Below, piece by piece: positions 40,236 to 51,419 of a stretch of 64,000 nt of DNA. Source of the DNA: Trichaptum fuscoviolaceum. Taxonomy: Eukaryota; Basidiomycota; Agaricomycetes; Hymenochaetales; Trichaptaceae. Made by a program: the position numbers and the translations under genes. The stretch spans positions 930,001 to 994,000 of the forward strand of contig CAJSYZ010000011.1 of the NCBI GenBank assembly GCA_910574455.1. The letters run 5' to 3'. How positions within the stretch are numbered: the stretch's first letter is position 1; each line of letters opens with the position of its first letter. The notes under the pieces were generated by a model. The model was given only the letters and a program-made list of their open reading frames with translations. It was not told the origin of the DNA and made no database searches.

Positions 40236-41495
40236 ATGTTCGTGTCTGTCCTGCGTCTCGGACCTGCCTTACTCCTCCTGCCCTCACTGTCGACCGTCCG
40301 GGCCCAGGTCGAGGGATTCATATTTGAACCAGATAACTTGACAAAGGTGATTTTCTTGCTTCGGGATTAACGCCAACGCTGAACGCTGTCTTGTTTAGGG
40401 CGACTTGGTCGTCTGGTGCATCTGGACAGTCCTATATCTAGCTCTGCTCGTTCTGTGCTTCGTCGCGCTCGCCATACGCAGGGGACATCGACTCATCTAC
40501 GCTATTCTCCTGCCGGCTATCCTCTTGACAATCCTGCAATGCCTCGCGAACATCGTCTATATTGTGCTCAGCAATAACGAGTTAACGTTTGAAGGCCCTC
40601 CTGGTGGTGTGGCCCCTATTTCAGTCATGGGCGGTATATCTTATTTTCGCTGGAAACATTTCGAACGCGTTGTTCTTCCTCGGCGTCTCGCTGCTCTTCA
40701 TAGACCGATACAAGGCAATAAACCAAGCTGCAGCCGGTTCATCAAAGTTCGGCGTCGCGCTCTCTGTCATCGCCTTCGTTTACTCGGCATTCCTATTCGT
40801 CCTAGGACTCGCTGCTGCAGGTCTCGTCACATCGGCTACAGTCGCGTTCTGGCAGTTCTTTGAGCTTATAGACGTCGACGAGAATGCGCTTCCAGAATTC
40901 ATTGATGAAGCTTGGCGGAGCTATAGAACCAAAGCGGAGCGAGCGAACGATATGAGCTACGCTTATGCCGCATCCGTTGATTCAACGATCTTCTTCATAG
41001 TCGGTTTGGGTATTATAGCCCTACGGGATGCGAGGCGATATCGTCTCTCAGATGTGGTCCGTCGATTATTTTGAACAGTCGATAAACTAAGCGTATTGAC
41101 AGGAATGTGTAGGTGTCAAAAATTGCAACGTTCCTTACCATTCCTCTTTACGCCATCTTCACGATCCTCTCCTACATTGTTTTCGTTGTTGTTTTCTCTC
41201 CAGCGGGTGTAAAAAGCTTCACCGGGTTTGAGCAATTACAATTAACGGCGGATGTCTTACAAAACTTCTTCTTTTACCTTTCCATATTATCCGTCGTCGT
41301 CCTTGGGCTCATAAGGAGGCTGTGGGTTGTGAAGGTGCCGCAAGAAAGTGAGTTGCACAGCTCGTTATTTGTTATCGTCCATGACATTAACACACGCTTT
41401 AAATTATTGAAGGACAATATGGATATCCGATGACTCAAGCGGACGAGTATCATAAGCACTCGTTCCCTCCGCATTCCCATTCTCCATCGTACTAA
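40236..41495 (+). CDS. Fungal multi-pass membrane protein of unknown function
   Basis: Five exons fit in phase: 40236-40346, 40399-40563, 40625-41053, 41113-41347 and 41413-41495, giving 340 residues. A signal peptide (MFVSVLRLGPALLLLPSLS...VRAQ) is followed by a short ectodomain and about seven hydrophobic helices, for example VVWCIWTVLYLALLVLCFVA and TIFFIVGLGIIALRD. The short cytosolic tail is rich in His, Pro and Ser (HKHSFPPHSHSPSY). The topology, an N-out ectodomain plus seven helices, is receptor-like, but I recognise no family motif. MITE B lies immediately upstream. Confidence 0.78.
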
Positions 41496-42159
41496 TAATG
41501 GAAGCCCGAATTCTTGTTTATGCATTGAATGTCGAGACTCAACCGCGTGTAGCTGAAAGGCTATTGAGGTCGTACTGTTGTGCCACCATCCCGTTCCTAA
41601 CTACTATAAACGTGTCCTAATGAGTCGGTGCCGATTCACGCAATGGTGAATGAGCGTTAGTAGCTTCTGGACTTCGTTGATTTCGTGTAGGCGCGTTCAA
41701 ATGATACTGAATAACTTTAATTCTTCATCTGTGTGTATTAGTATGGAGACGGTATGCACCACAGCTTTACTAGCTTCCGTACCATTTATCTGGTTCTACC
41801 GTATGACAATGGTAAACTTCCTCGAATGGTGTTTACGTGCCTTTTTTTGAAGTTGGGAAAAATCTACAGCTGCAACCTTTATGATCAGAGCCCACAGCGG
41901 CTTCGTACTTACCTTGACACACTCTTCTTGCATTTGTATCACGAGTATAATAAGTAACTCTGGCACGGCTAGCTTGTCGTTGCTCGGATTGGATATTCAC
42001 GTGAAGGAATGCGCATGAAGATCTAAAGGCTCAGGCGCGTATCAAACGAAAGACGGAGTACCATTCATGCAAAATGGCTATAATACAAGGTCTATGTGTA
42101 ACTGCTGGTACGTCAAAGCGATCGCCTGAGAAGATGAAAAGGATCCTCTTTGATACAAT
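41496..42159. other. Convergent intergenic region
   Basis: No gene seen between the stop codons of the membrane protein (+) and arginyl-tRNA synthetase (-). Confidence 0.5.
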
Positions 42160-44337
42160 TTACATACGGTCAATCGGTGTAAGCGAAAGTAAGCGCATCG
42201 CGCTGGCCAGCACATCCCTGGCACATGTGTATAGATATAATCGAGCCTGTGCAACCTCCTGCTCCTGGTTCATGACGATGACATGCTCCCAAGCAGAGCT
42301 GATCAAATGACTTAGCCTAGAGAGAAGACAGAAGAGTGAGACATCATTCAACAGTATGATCATATGAAAAAACATACTTGAAGCAAAAGGAAACGACTGT
42401 GCTGGGTTCGAGAGTCTTGAATGTTGTCCGAACGACGTCAGGGTATGTGGCAAGGAGGTAAATGATTTCACGAGCTTTGGGCTCTGTCAAAAGATCGGTG
42501 TTGATTTGGGATCGATCTGAGCGGAGGATAACTTGCTCCGCGACGCGTCGTTCGACCGAACACAGACGAACATGCGCATATTGCAAGTACGCTCCGGTGT
42601 CACCTTCCCAAGCCGTCATTCGATTGATGTCGAAGTTATACGAGACACCTCTATATGATAAAATGAGTTCGCGTGGCGTCTACGGAATGAAAGACAAACC
42701 CACCGTTTCGACTGCATATCCTGGATCTTCACGCACGTCATGCCAATTTGATCGCAAGTCTCTTCAGGGTTCTCCACGAGCTTGTACTTCTCCTCATTGC
42801 TCTTCATTTGCGTCATCATTGCCTCCTTTGCTGCATCTAAAATGTCCTCCAAGAACTTGACCTCCCCGCGACGCGTGCTCATGCCGTTTACACGCCCGAA
42901 GTTGACATGCTCAAGCTTGTCCGCGAAGGGCATTTCCATGAGTGATAGGATTTTGAAGAACTGCGCCACATGTAAATCTTGCTGATCACCAATGACATAG
43001 ATCATTTTGTCGAAGTGATATTTCTCGTATCGCTGTATTGCGCCGGCGATGTCGCGGACGATGTAGATCGTAGTCCCGTCTAAGGATACATATTAGATAC
43101 AATTATCTCTCACAGTATCTTAACGCACCTGGCTTCATGACGACAGGCTTTCCGAGTTTCCATTTGCTCAGGTCGACTGCGAGGGCGAGCCCTTTTTGAT
43201 CCCCTTTCGGTACATCTGCATCTAATTCTTCGTCATCCTCTTCATTCTTCTGCGCCTCCTGCACACCTTTCTCCTTCATCTCCGCTCGACGATTATCCCA
43301 GTCCGGCCTGCTCTCGTCCTTCGACTTCGTAGTTAAAAGTTTTTTTGTCTTCAGAATCTCTACGGACTCTTTGATCTTCTCCGGCTCGACCAGAGACTCG
43401 CCTGCGTAGACATCGAAACGGACATTCAAGCGCGTGTAAACCTTCTCATAGGCCTTGATCGATAGGTCACGGAACCGCTTCCATAGCGCAAGAGTCTTCT
43501 CATCCCCATCCTCCATCGCTTTGAAGATAGCCTTCGCCTTCTCGTTCGTCTCTTGAGGGAGGTTTTGTTCTTCTTCCGCTTTTGCATCCCGATTTATGGC
43601 GACATAAACGTTGAAGAGGTGCATAATGGCGTTTTCCTGCAGCTTTTCTTCCGACCCGTACCGCTCAAATCCAACAGCAAGCAATCCAAACTGCTTTCCC
43701 CAATCACCCAAGCTATCTCATCATCAGGTTAAGGTGATAAGAAAAATGCGAATACATACTAGTTCATGCGAACCACATCCCAACCACACGCCTGAAATAT
43801 GTTCGAGAGGACAGTGCCGATGATCGTACTTCGCAAGTGTCCGGCGTGGAAGGGCTTGGCGATGTTGGGACTGCTGAATTCGATGATTGCTTTCTTCCCT
43901 ACCCCTGTGGTGTTGGTCCCATAGACATCATTTTTTGAGAGTGCGTGTACTTGATCAAGGACAAGTCGGGAAAGGGTATTGGTGCGGGAGTAAAAGTGAA
44001 CGAAGATGCCGTCGGATGTCACTTTCTCAATGTATTCGTCTGGCTCGAACTAAAAGGCATGAGTATTGGAAGTTGTAGTCATGTAGGTTACACACACCCC
44101 GTTGACAACTTTCGCAACCAAATCCGCTGGCTTCGCTTTCAGTCGAAAACGAGGGACGGCTACTGTAAAGTCACTTTTGGCCTTCAAGTTGCCCAGATCG
44201 ACCCCCGTGAATGCCGTTTCGACTGGAATCTCAAGATGCTTTGAGAGATGAACAGCAGCTGCTGTGCGGAAGACATCGAGGACACATCGATCGAAATCTG
44301 TGCCAGGAATTTGAGGTAGATTTGTGAATTTCGACAT
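42160..44337 (-). CDS. Arginyl-tRNA synthetase, cytosolic
   Basis: Charges tRNA-Arg. The ATG at 44335-44337 begins [16 protein letters not shown]; upstream in-frame codons are not ATG. The HIGH-type signature is in [19 protein letters not shown]. It is followed by [69 protein letters not shown] (KMSK-like loop as MSTR) and [15 protein letters not shown]. The C-terminal anticodon-binding end is [10 protein letters not shown]. About seven exons, length near the usual ~620 residues. A mitochondrial presequence is not evident. Confidence 0.95.
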
Positions 44338-44853
44338 CGACGAGCTTGAACATCTCTCAGATATCTCGGAATAGCTGGAAGACACGCTAACTCACTTGAA
44401 TCGAGAAAATTTGTTCCAGGGAGATATATTACAATGCAATCTATGCCTGCGGGGTGAAGGAAAGAGACGTAGAACAGAGCGCATACAAGCCAGTGACTCG
44501 TTCATGGACTGTCCAAAAAAAATGGAGTCAAGGGTGTAAAACGAAATTACGTAAGATCCGGCGTTAAATTCCCGCGAACCGTAGGGTTCGCTTGGGTACC
44601 TTAGAAAAACGCAACTGTCCGGATTCTCTGCGAAAACTGATCCGGTCACGTGAAATTTCCTTTATGGGTAAGCAACTTATAAGTCAATTTCGCTCACATG
44701 ACTAGTATGACAAAAATTACTAAGCTTTGTAAATGTAACCCGCAAGACGCATCTTCAAGTTCAATCCTGCTTGCCTGCTAACAGGCCGAGGCGCTCCCCA
44801 CGACGATCCACCCATCGCAGGTCAATCATGAGCTACTCTCTGGTTCCATCGCC
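44338..44853. other. Intergenic region
   Basis: 5' flanks of the synthetase (-) and the small GATA gene (+); no gene supported. Confidence 0.5.
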
Positions 44854-45271
44854 ATGAGCAACAGCAGCCCCAGCGTCTCCGTGCCTACACCCCTCGGCGG
44901 TGCAAAACCGACTTTGCCTGTGAGGACATCCAGCACTGGCGACGAGCAAGCCCCAAGCACGACTGTTTCAGGTGCAGGAAGCTAGATAGCTGCTGGAAAC
45001 ACGGGACAGACTGCTCAAGCCTGGCAGTGTGAGAGCCGAGTGTAGCAATTGCGGGGCGACACATACCCCTCTTTGGCTGCGCAACTTGAACGACAGGGTG
45101 AACTGCAATGTGTGTGGGTTTTACTGCAAGCTGGTGAGTGAACACTGGTACTTTACTTGATACTTCACTAAATTTCCTTTTTTTTCTTTGTGTATAACAT
45201 AAAAGACCGTGCACAAAGAGCATGCGCAGCCAACACGACGAGGGCCGCCAACAATGCGCACCTCGCTCTGA
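44854..45271 (+). CDS. Very small GATA-type zinc-finger protein
   Basis: Three exons join in phase: 44854-44919, 44990-45133 and 45206-45271, giving 91 residues. Residues ~40-70 form one GATA finger, C-x2-C-x17-C-x2-C: ECSNCGATHTPLWLRN...CNVCGFYCKL. The canonical PLWRR is PLWLR and the GLYYKLH is GFYCKL. The intron falls inside the finger tail, and a basic stretch (HKEHAQPTRRGPPTMR) follows before TGA at 45269-45271. GATA fingers bind GATA/GATC DNA in nitrogen, light or iron regulation. Whether this truncated, divergent one does is unknown. A different frame stays open past 45271 through another possible intron to about 45423, so the 3' end is uncertain. Confidence 0.58.
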
Positions 45272-45557
45272 CAACAATGAAGCAATGGGTGAGCCTGGTG
45301 AAAAAGTTTCAACATTTTGATTCTTTTCTCTATTTCTAATTGAATATTCTTGTATTCTGGTTTAGCACAATGGCATGCCTCTCTGCCGGAAAGATGGCGA
45401 AGGCAAGACGGTCTGCAACGCATAAGTAGCACATCTCTCAGAATTTTATCACGTGCACACCAATTGGCGACGCTCCTGCCGACCACGATGACCGACTGAC
45501 GCCCCTACCGCAATTGCGCACAGTTTTGCGTGCAGTGTCACTCTTACAATCTGCTGC

Positions 45558-45589
45558 CATCGGTGTACATGGACATCGGTGTACATGGA
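45558..45589. repeat. 16-bp tandem duplication
   Basis: CATCGGTGTACATGGA occurs twice in direct succession. Confidence 0.85.
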
Positions 45590-46390
45590 CAACGTGCAAT
45601 CACTTGGATGAAGGGCTCCTGAAGGCTGCAAGCCATATGTGTACTATCACCCAGTTGCGCATCTCACATCCCAGCTGCAGTAGGTTGTGAGATCAAGAGA
45701 CAGCTGCATGGTAGCACCATACCATTCCTAAGAGCTGCGAGGCTAAGAGGACCATTGATGTTTTGGGCTGTGGACTGCGAGCCATCCGCAGTAGGGGCTT
45801 AGAGGAAGGATTGCCGCAACATGGCGAGCAACGGTGCCGGGTTGTTGTTGAGTATTGAGTGTCGGTGGTGGTGGTTGCTGGTCAAGATGAGCTGTGGTAT
45901 CTGCTGTAGTCATTCTTTTATGCCTTTGGACTGGTGGCTTGAGCAGGAGATCACGTTGCGTGTGTCACGTCTTGTTCTTGTCGTGGTTCAGTGCGACATG
46001 AGTAACCTCAATATGCCATGGTCGCCACCTATACTCTTGTCACCTGCCTACTACGCACCCTGAGCTTACCATCAAAAAGTCTTGATGCAACTCTCGTTCC
46101 TTGGACCTCTTTAAATCTATGATTCACAGCTTATTACCTCTGTGCTCTTGTCCTCAAAGAAATCGATGTCATTGACTGAGTGCTGACTCTGAAATGCTAC
46201 TGAAAGCGGTGCGCTAAGCCATTGCAGGGCTCCAGCATATGGTAACCCATGCTGGACTGCCTTCATCTGTCCGAAAAGAAATTGTTAAGACTATGGAATA
46301 AAGTAAATGATAGTAATACTGTAGACTTCTGTATGTATGTAAAAAAAAGATAACACTTCCTTCATGCCCATCCACGGGGAGCGGGCTCTG

Positions 46391-46408
46391 CTGTGAGTTA
46401 ACTCACAG
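46391..46408. repeat. Perfect 18-bp palindrome
   Basis: CTGTGAGTTAACTCACAG reads the same on both strands and contains an HpaI core GTTAAC. Confidence 0.9.
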
Positions 46409-48705
46409 CCTCTAACTACTTGTTGATATTAAATTGCTGCTGATGAGTCCGAGCCCGTGGTCTACTCACTGTCTCTAGTCTCCTGACCACCATCATATGT
46501 TCTTGCGCACGGACTCGCACTCCTACGATAGATTATAGGTATGTAGCTCGTCTTTTGATCGTGGGCCTTGATCTTATACTCAGCGGTGAGAAGGAAGGAA
46601 TTGTGCTTTGCCCACCTCATACAGTCGTCAATGTCATCATTATGGTCGTGCAAGGACTATAGACATTGAACGGGGTTTACACTCACATCTAGAGGACTAA
46701 TAGATGCACATTATCCAACTGACACATTACAGTCTTCTTAAACAGTTGCAGAACCGTAAGTAATACTGCTTCTGTCTCGCGTGTGTCTACTAGTATATTC
46801 AGACAGTCTGCACCAGCACGTCTCAGCATATTTCGTGAATTCACACCCTTACACACAACTGCTCAATGCAAGCTCAGTGGTCACATTATAACGATGGCGA
46901 GTAACGGAGTGGCAACTTTCTAGGAGTCATCTCTATGTGCCTGGAAAGTTTCAAGCTCGATTTCAAGCTACCCTTAAAGGTATTATGCTGTTTCCTACGA
47001 TTTCTTTTCCCAGTGTTGTCTATCCGCCTTATATCCTCCAGAAAAAGCTATTAGAAGGCTACCAGTCCCCTAACTCCGCTTGCTGCTTTCGTTCCTCTTC
47101 GTTCCCGAATCCTCTCACAGCTTTGAGAACGCATGCAAGACTAGCCAAGGACTCCTATTGTAGTGCTAGCTATACTGCCTACTCAAGGACGAGGGCTCGG
47201 TATCTAGGCGCTGGAAATCATATCAACCACCTTGTAGGAAGTGAACAGTCTTTCCGAGCTCTCGTAGAGAATAGGTTTTGGCTCTCTATACCCCTTCTCA
47301 TTACCTGCATACCTTCATGCTCCCACTATGCGGACTTCGATGTACAAGGCTTTGCTCTGGATAGCTGAGGGTGGTTTTCTTCAGCCTTTTGCCAAGTCTG
47401 CATCTCGGAACAGCCTAATCTGTGTCTTCTTTTCGGCCCCGTTTGTCCCGCTAACACCGACTCTGGGTTCCTTTGTATCGTATGATTTGGGTGAGTGAAA
47501 CTGACCGCTTTATTCTCTGGCAGATTCTTTCCGAGGTTGTAAGCCGAAATTGAAGGCCTGCTCCGCTCTGCGCTTGGGTCACTGGCAATAGATACTGTAC
47601 TGGTATTGGATATCGCTCCTCTATCATGGTAATTACTTGATAGAAGACCTTCCCAAAGTCGAGGTGACAACTGAGCGAGCGACGATGAGCCTTAGCCTCC
47701 AATATTATTGGTTAAGATCAGTCCCATTCATACTCCACTCGTTCTCATAACGCGTTGATACAATCTCCAACTAGCAAAATCGAAGAACCCTCCCTTGCTT
47801 TGTTCGTTTCAACAGTGAGAGTGCATCATCAGCACGACTAAACTGCGAGCGGCTTCGTTTATCCTCCTTGAGACTCCCTCCCTTTCATCTTTCCCCTGAC
47901 GGCTCTTCGCAGCCATAACTCTCATACAGATCTAAATTTGTGAAAATCTTCACCGGGTGGATATATTCCGAGTCCAAGATCCGAATCTGGAACCGGGAAT
48001 ACTATGCAGTTGCTTTGCCTTTTCGCATGCGATCGAGCTACACCATGACGCCCAGCTCGATCCTTCCATTCGATCAAATCGGATCGACAATGGAAATGCA
48101 CGGCGCCGTGCGAATCTTAGTGCAGTACATAGTACATGGATTAGATTCGTAGTTTGACTAGATTTGAGTGGTGGGTGCGAGATTCTCTCTCTCTCTTTTG
48201 ATGGATTGATTGTAGGAGGGTATATCATTGTTCTCAGTGATCTGCGCGATGAACGGGTGAGAACTTTTCAGGAGACAGGATGCTACATCATGATAGTGGT
48301 GTGATTTGGTGGATGGTGGATGTATGCCGATTTAAAGGGGGACTCTGTTCCACTAGAATTAGCAGGAGTGGCCTGCTGAAGCCGAAGTAGACATTCTTGC
48401 CATCATCTACATAGATAATATATGCACGTGCATACGTATGATGGTCAGAAAATACCCTGGAATTGGTCTTTGATCCTTCGTCGCAGATGGGCAAGAAAAA
48501 GTGCTCCACCCCCCATTGCTGTAATGGTGTTATGGGGTGGGTCCTACTACTGTGAGAGAGTTGCACTGTGTTGATGAGCGATTCGAAACCTTCTCGACAA
48601 TGCTAATGTCTCCAGTACCGGGCTCGCACGGGAGAAGAACAAGCACACTGACGTCCATTTTCCAGAGTTTACATAGCAATCAGCGCAGGACGCTACACAC
48701 ATAGA

Positions 48706-49975
48706 TCATTCATTGATTGGGCAACGAATATCCGAATGATAGACCCCAAGAAGCTCTGACTTGAGTACTGATCTCGCGCCAGCAGACTCTTGACGCAACT
48801 GGTTAAGGACCCGGGTTAAAGACTATGAACAGAATCAGCTCACCTGCAATTTAAGTTTCTGCATTGTCGCAGATGGAATAAGACACTCTCCGAAGGGGTA
48901 GTCTGAGTCCTCTCGGAGAATAGACGGCACTGGTATGAGGAGACTGTGATGACACAGTGACGCGGGTGAAAAGGGCATGATGAGAAAATGAGATTTGACG
49001 TACACAGTTATGATGATATAGATGTGCAGACACTCAGAAAATCTAACAAATTTAGCATCCGATCCTTGCATCATAACACCTGCTGGTCCTAAAGCTTATC
49101 CACAATGCAAGGAAAGTCGAGTAATTACGTGGTTTGGCCCATCTGCAAAGGAGATACAGCCGAGCTGACGTAGAGACTTCGCTTGGCTCGTTTTTCTCAT
49201 CAACGAAAGGATGATAAGAGTTCACAACTATAGTAGCGAGACGCTGGCCCCGCTTGCGAGGGACTTTGATAGGTGACAGGAAAGTAGATTCTTCGTTGAT
49301 GCGCGGAGCCATGGAGCCAGCGGTAGGGCCTTCGCGTTCTTTCCGCCTGCGCCTAAGTGGACTTGAGCATTCTGAAGAGGTAAATGTGCGGCAATATCAT
49401 AGCTGCAGGTAGAGTCATAATCGGATATGAACTGAGAACGTGTCCGTAGTAGTGAAACCTAATCCGCTTGGGTTTATACATATAACAGAGAGCGCTGCCG
49501 AACGTACCCGTTCTCAGGAGGAAAGCTATACTTTGCTTTACCTGTGTTTCATTAATGACATCGCATATGTAAGATGGAAGGTTGATATGTGAAGAGGGTT
49601 GAAGACGATGTCCGAGTTTGGAAAAAGCTTTGTGGTGCTTCAAGCTCGGCAAATTCCATGGCACTTGAACTTGTTTGCCGAACACGGGCATTTGAACCCA
49701 AAGTTGCCGAGCTCTACTACGTCTCTTACTCTAACCGTGGCCGTTCAACTGATTCACTACCATCGTTTTCCAAAGTGTCCACTGACAATTTGTCCAAAGA
49801 CATCTTGTTCTGTCCTTTTCGCTAAACCTCTGACGGTTACTAGTACTGGATGCTTCTTCCTCAATACTACACGTCTAACAGGCAAGGCTTTGGCATTATG
49901 CTGGACGAAATTATCACTGTCCGAGCACTTTAGACCCATTAGAGCGCCTCGCCCGTAGGGCTTTTTTAAAAGCAT
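48706..49975 (-). CDS. Candidate spliced gene of unknown function
   Basis: Several minus-strand pieces join in phase through good splice signals. An exon starting near the ATG at 49691 (MPVFGKQVQVPW) ends at the donor GTACGT in ...FLLRT. It joins after CTCTTCAG to an Arg-rich piece (LRRRRKEREGP, MAPRINEESTFLSP). That joins through a ~49-nt intron to GSDAKFVRFSECLHIYIII. A third junction at GTGAGC (about 48840) leads to a last exon ending IRCPINE and stop 48706-48708. An additional 5' exon from the ATG at 49975 is possible but its junction is unclear. I recognise no domain. Three consecutive in-phase junctions argue it is real. Confidence 0.42.
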
Positions 49976-50375
49976 GGGAACCCGTTCTTCTCTATTCCGT
50001 TTCTGTCTCCATCTTCTTAGTGTTCTATTCGTTTCACCCTGATTTGCATGCTTCGAAGAGTATCTACCTCAGGGTGTCTTGGTTTTCTTGCTGGAAAGAC
50101 ATTTAATACCTGTCATCAGATATTAATTGCAGAAGCTCAAGGCGATCATTTCATTCCAACAGAAACATTATCTCTGCTGCCGCTCCACCTCTGCATCATC
50201 TGTTTGGCCTGCTGGTCGCTTCAGGCTGCGCTTCTTGTCATTTGGATGATGTACTCGACCGCCCTCCCTCCCCGCACAGACCAGGTTGTCGGCGTATAAA
50301 TACGAGGATGCATGGTGCCCCCAGTTCTACCAGTCGAAAACACTCTTCGTTCAGCTACCTACCCACTTTCCAGCC
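49976..50375. other. Intergenic region upstream of hydrophobin
   Basis: No gene seen; contains the hydrophobin core promoter. Confidence 0.5.
50295..50302 (+). promoter_or_regulatory. TATA box of hydrophobin gene
   Basis: TATAAATA lies 74 nt before the ATG at 50376, typical of strongly expressed hydrophobin genes. Confidence 0.65.
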
Positions 50376-50871
50376 ATGTTCGCAAAGGTCTTCGCTGTTG
50401 CTTCTCTCGCTCTTCTTGCGGTCGCCACCCCCACCCCAGGCGGCCCAGCAAGTTGTAGCACCGGTGATCTCCAGTGCTGCAACACTGTGGAAAGCGCTTC
50501 CAGCCCTGGTGCTGCAAAGCTCCTCGGCTTGGTGCGCTCTTTTCTCAACATGTATCTCCTTCCGCATGTCTCTTACTCATAACCACCTCCAACAGCTCGG
50601 TGTTGTCGTCCAGGGCGTCGATGTTCTTGTGGGCCTTACCTGCGTCCCAATCACGGTGTGTATCTTATAGTTAAGCAAAGCGCATTGCCAAATTGCTAAT
50701 CATTTCCAAAGGTCATCGGAGTCAGTGGTTCGAGCTGCAGTGCTCAAACGGTCTGCTGCGAGAACAACAGCTTCAGTAGGTGGCATTTAGATGTAGCAAG
50801 CAGCTATTCTGACAGCTCTCTTAGATGGTCTCATTGCGATTGGTTGCACCCCGATTAATCTTGGGTTGTGA
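50376..50871 (+). CDS. Class I hydrophobin
   Basis: Secreted amphipathic protein that self-assembles at air interfaces on hyphae and fruit bodies. Four exons in phase (50376-50531, 50596-50655, 50712-50775, 50825-50871) give 108 residues. The signal peptide is MFAKVFAVASLALLAVA. All eight cysteines have class I spacing: CSTGDLQCC, VGLTC, SSCSAQTVCCENN, and GCTPINLGL at the C-terminus. All introns are of normal size. The intron positions, after the second helix region, after VPIT and inside CCENNSFN, are the standard agaricomycete ones. Confidence 0.96.
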
Positions 50872-51419
50872 AGGAGTTAGAGTCTGTCCTTGGATCGCAA
50901 TTGTTGATGAACATTTGAGCCTATGATAATCCGTGCTTTTTCAGGACCGTCGTTGTGTTCCCTCAGTCGTTCTTTGTATCGGGTTTCTATTAGCTACCTT
51001 AATAATATCCTTCCGTGCTGCTGAATTGCAGCTTGCAGATGAATGACTCGAGATTGATATACCAGATTGGGGAAGTTTGGCACGCGCGACGCGCTCATAA
51101 ACCTTTGCCAGAGGGTTGAATTTCTATGCACTCAATATGCTTTCATTCGTTCAATTTTCGTTTGCAACGAAGAAAGCCCTTCGATTTGCCTTTAGACTGT
51201 GATTTGAGACGCTGCCCAGCCACGAAGTTGTCAAAGGAAGCGATTTAGGCCCAATCCAAGTCACTGGCAGTGTAACGTGTCAAAGAATTCGATAATATCG
51301 CGGCCGTTCGCTAGCCCGAGTTTGCATTACATCAGGCTTCCATCGCAAAACGCTTTGCTCTGGCAAACTAACCAGACTAACCCGCTGCCAGTGGCAGCCG
51401 ATGCAATATTACATGCGAT
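50872..51419. other. Intergenic region
   Basis: 3' flank of hydrophobin and promoter of the next gene. No gene seen. Confidence 0.5.

Larger units (their letters stand above)
45272..48705. other. 3.4-kb gene-poor region
   Basis: No supported gene. It holds a 16-bp tandem duplication (CATCGGTGTACATGGA twice, 45558-45589), a perfect 18-bp palindrome at 46391-46408, and scattered open frames of 60-140 codons lacking ATG or domains. Confidence 0.45.

Noticed and set aside
46430..46470. Hammerhead ribozyme-like CTGATGAG near 46440
   Set aside because: The required GAAA core after stem II and a matching cleavage triplet are absent.
46937..47368. 143-codon plus-strand frame
   Set aside because: No ATG at its start, no recognisable motif and no in-phase flanking exons.
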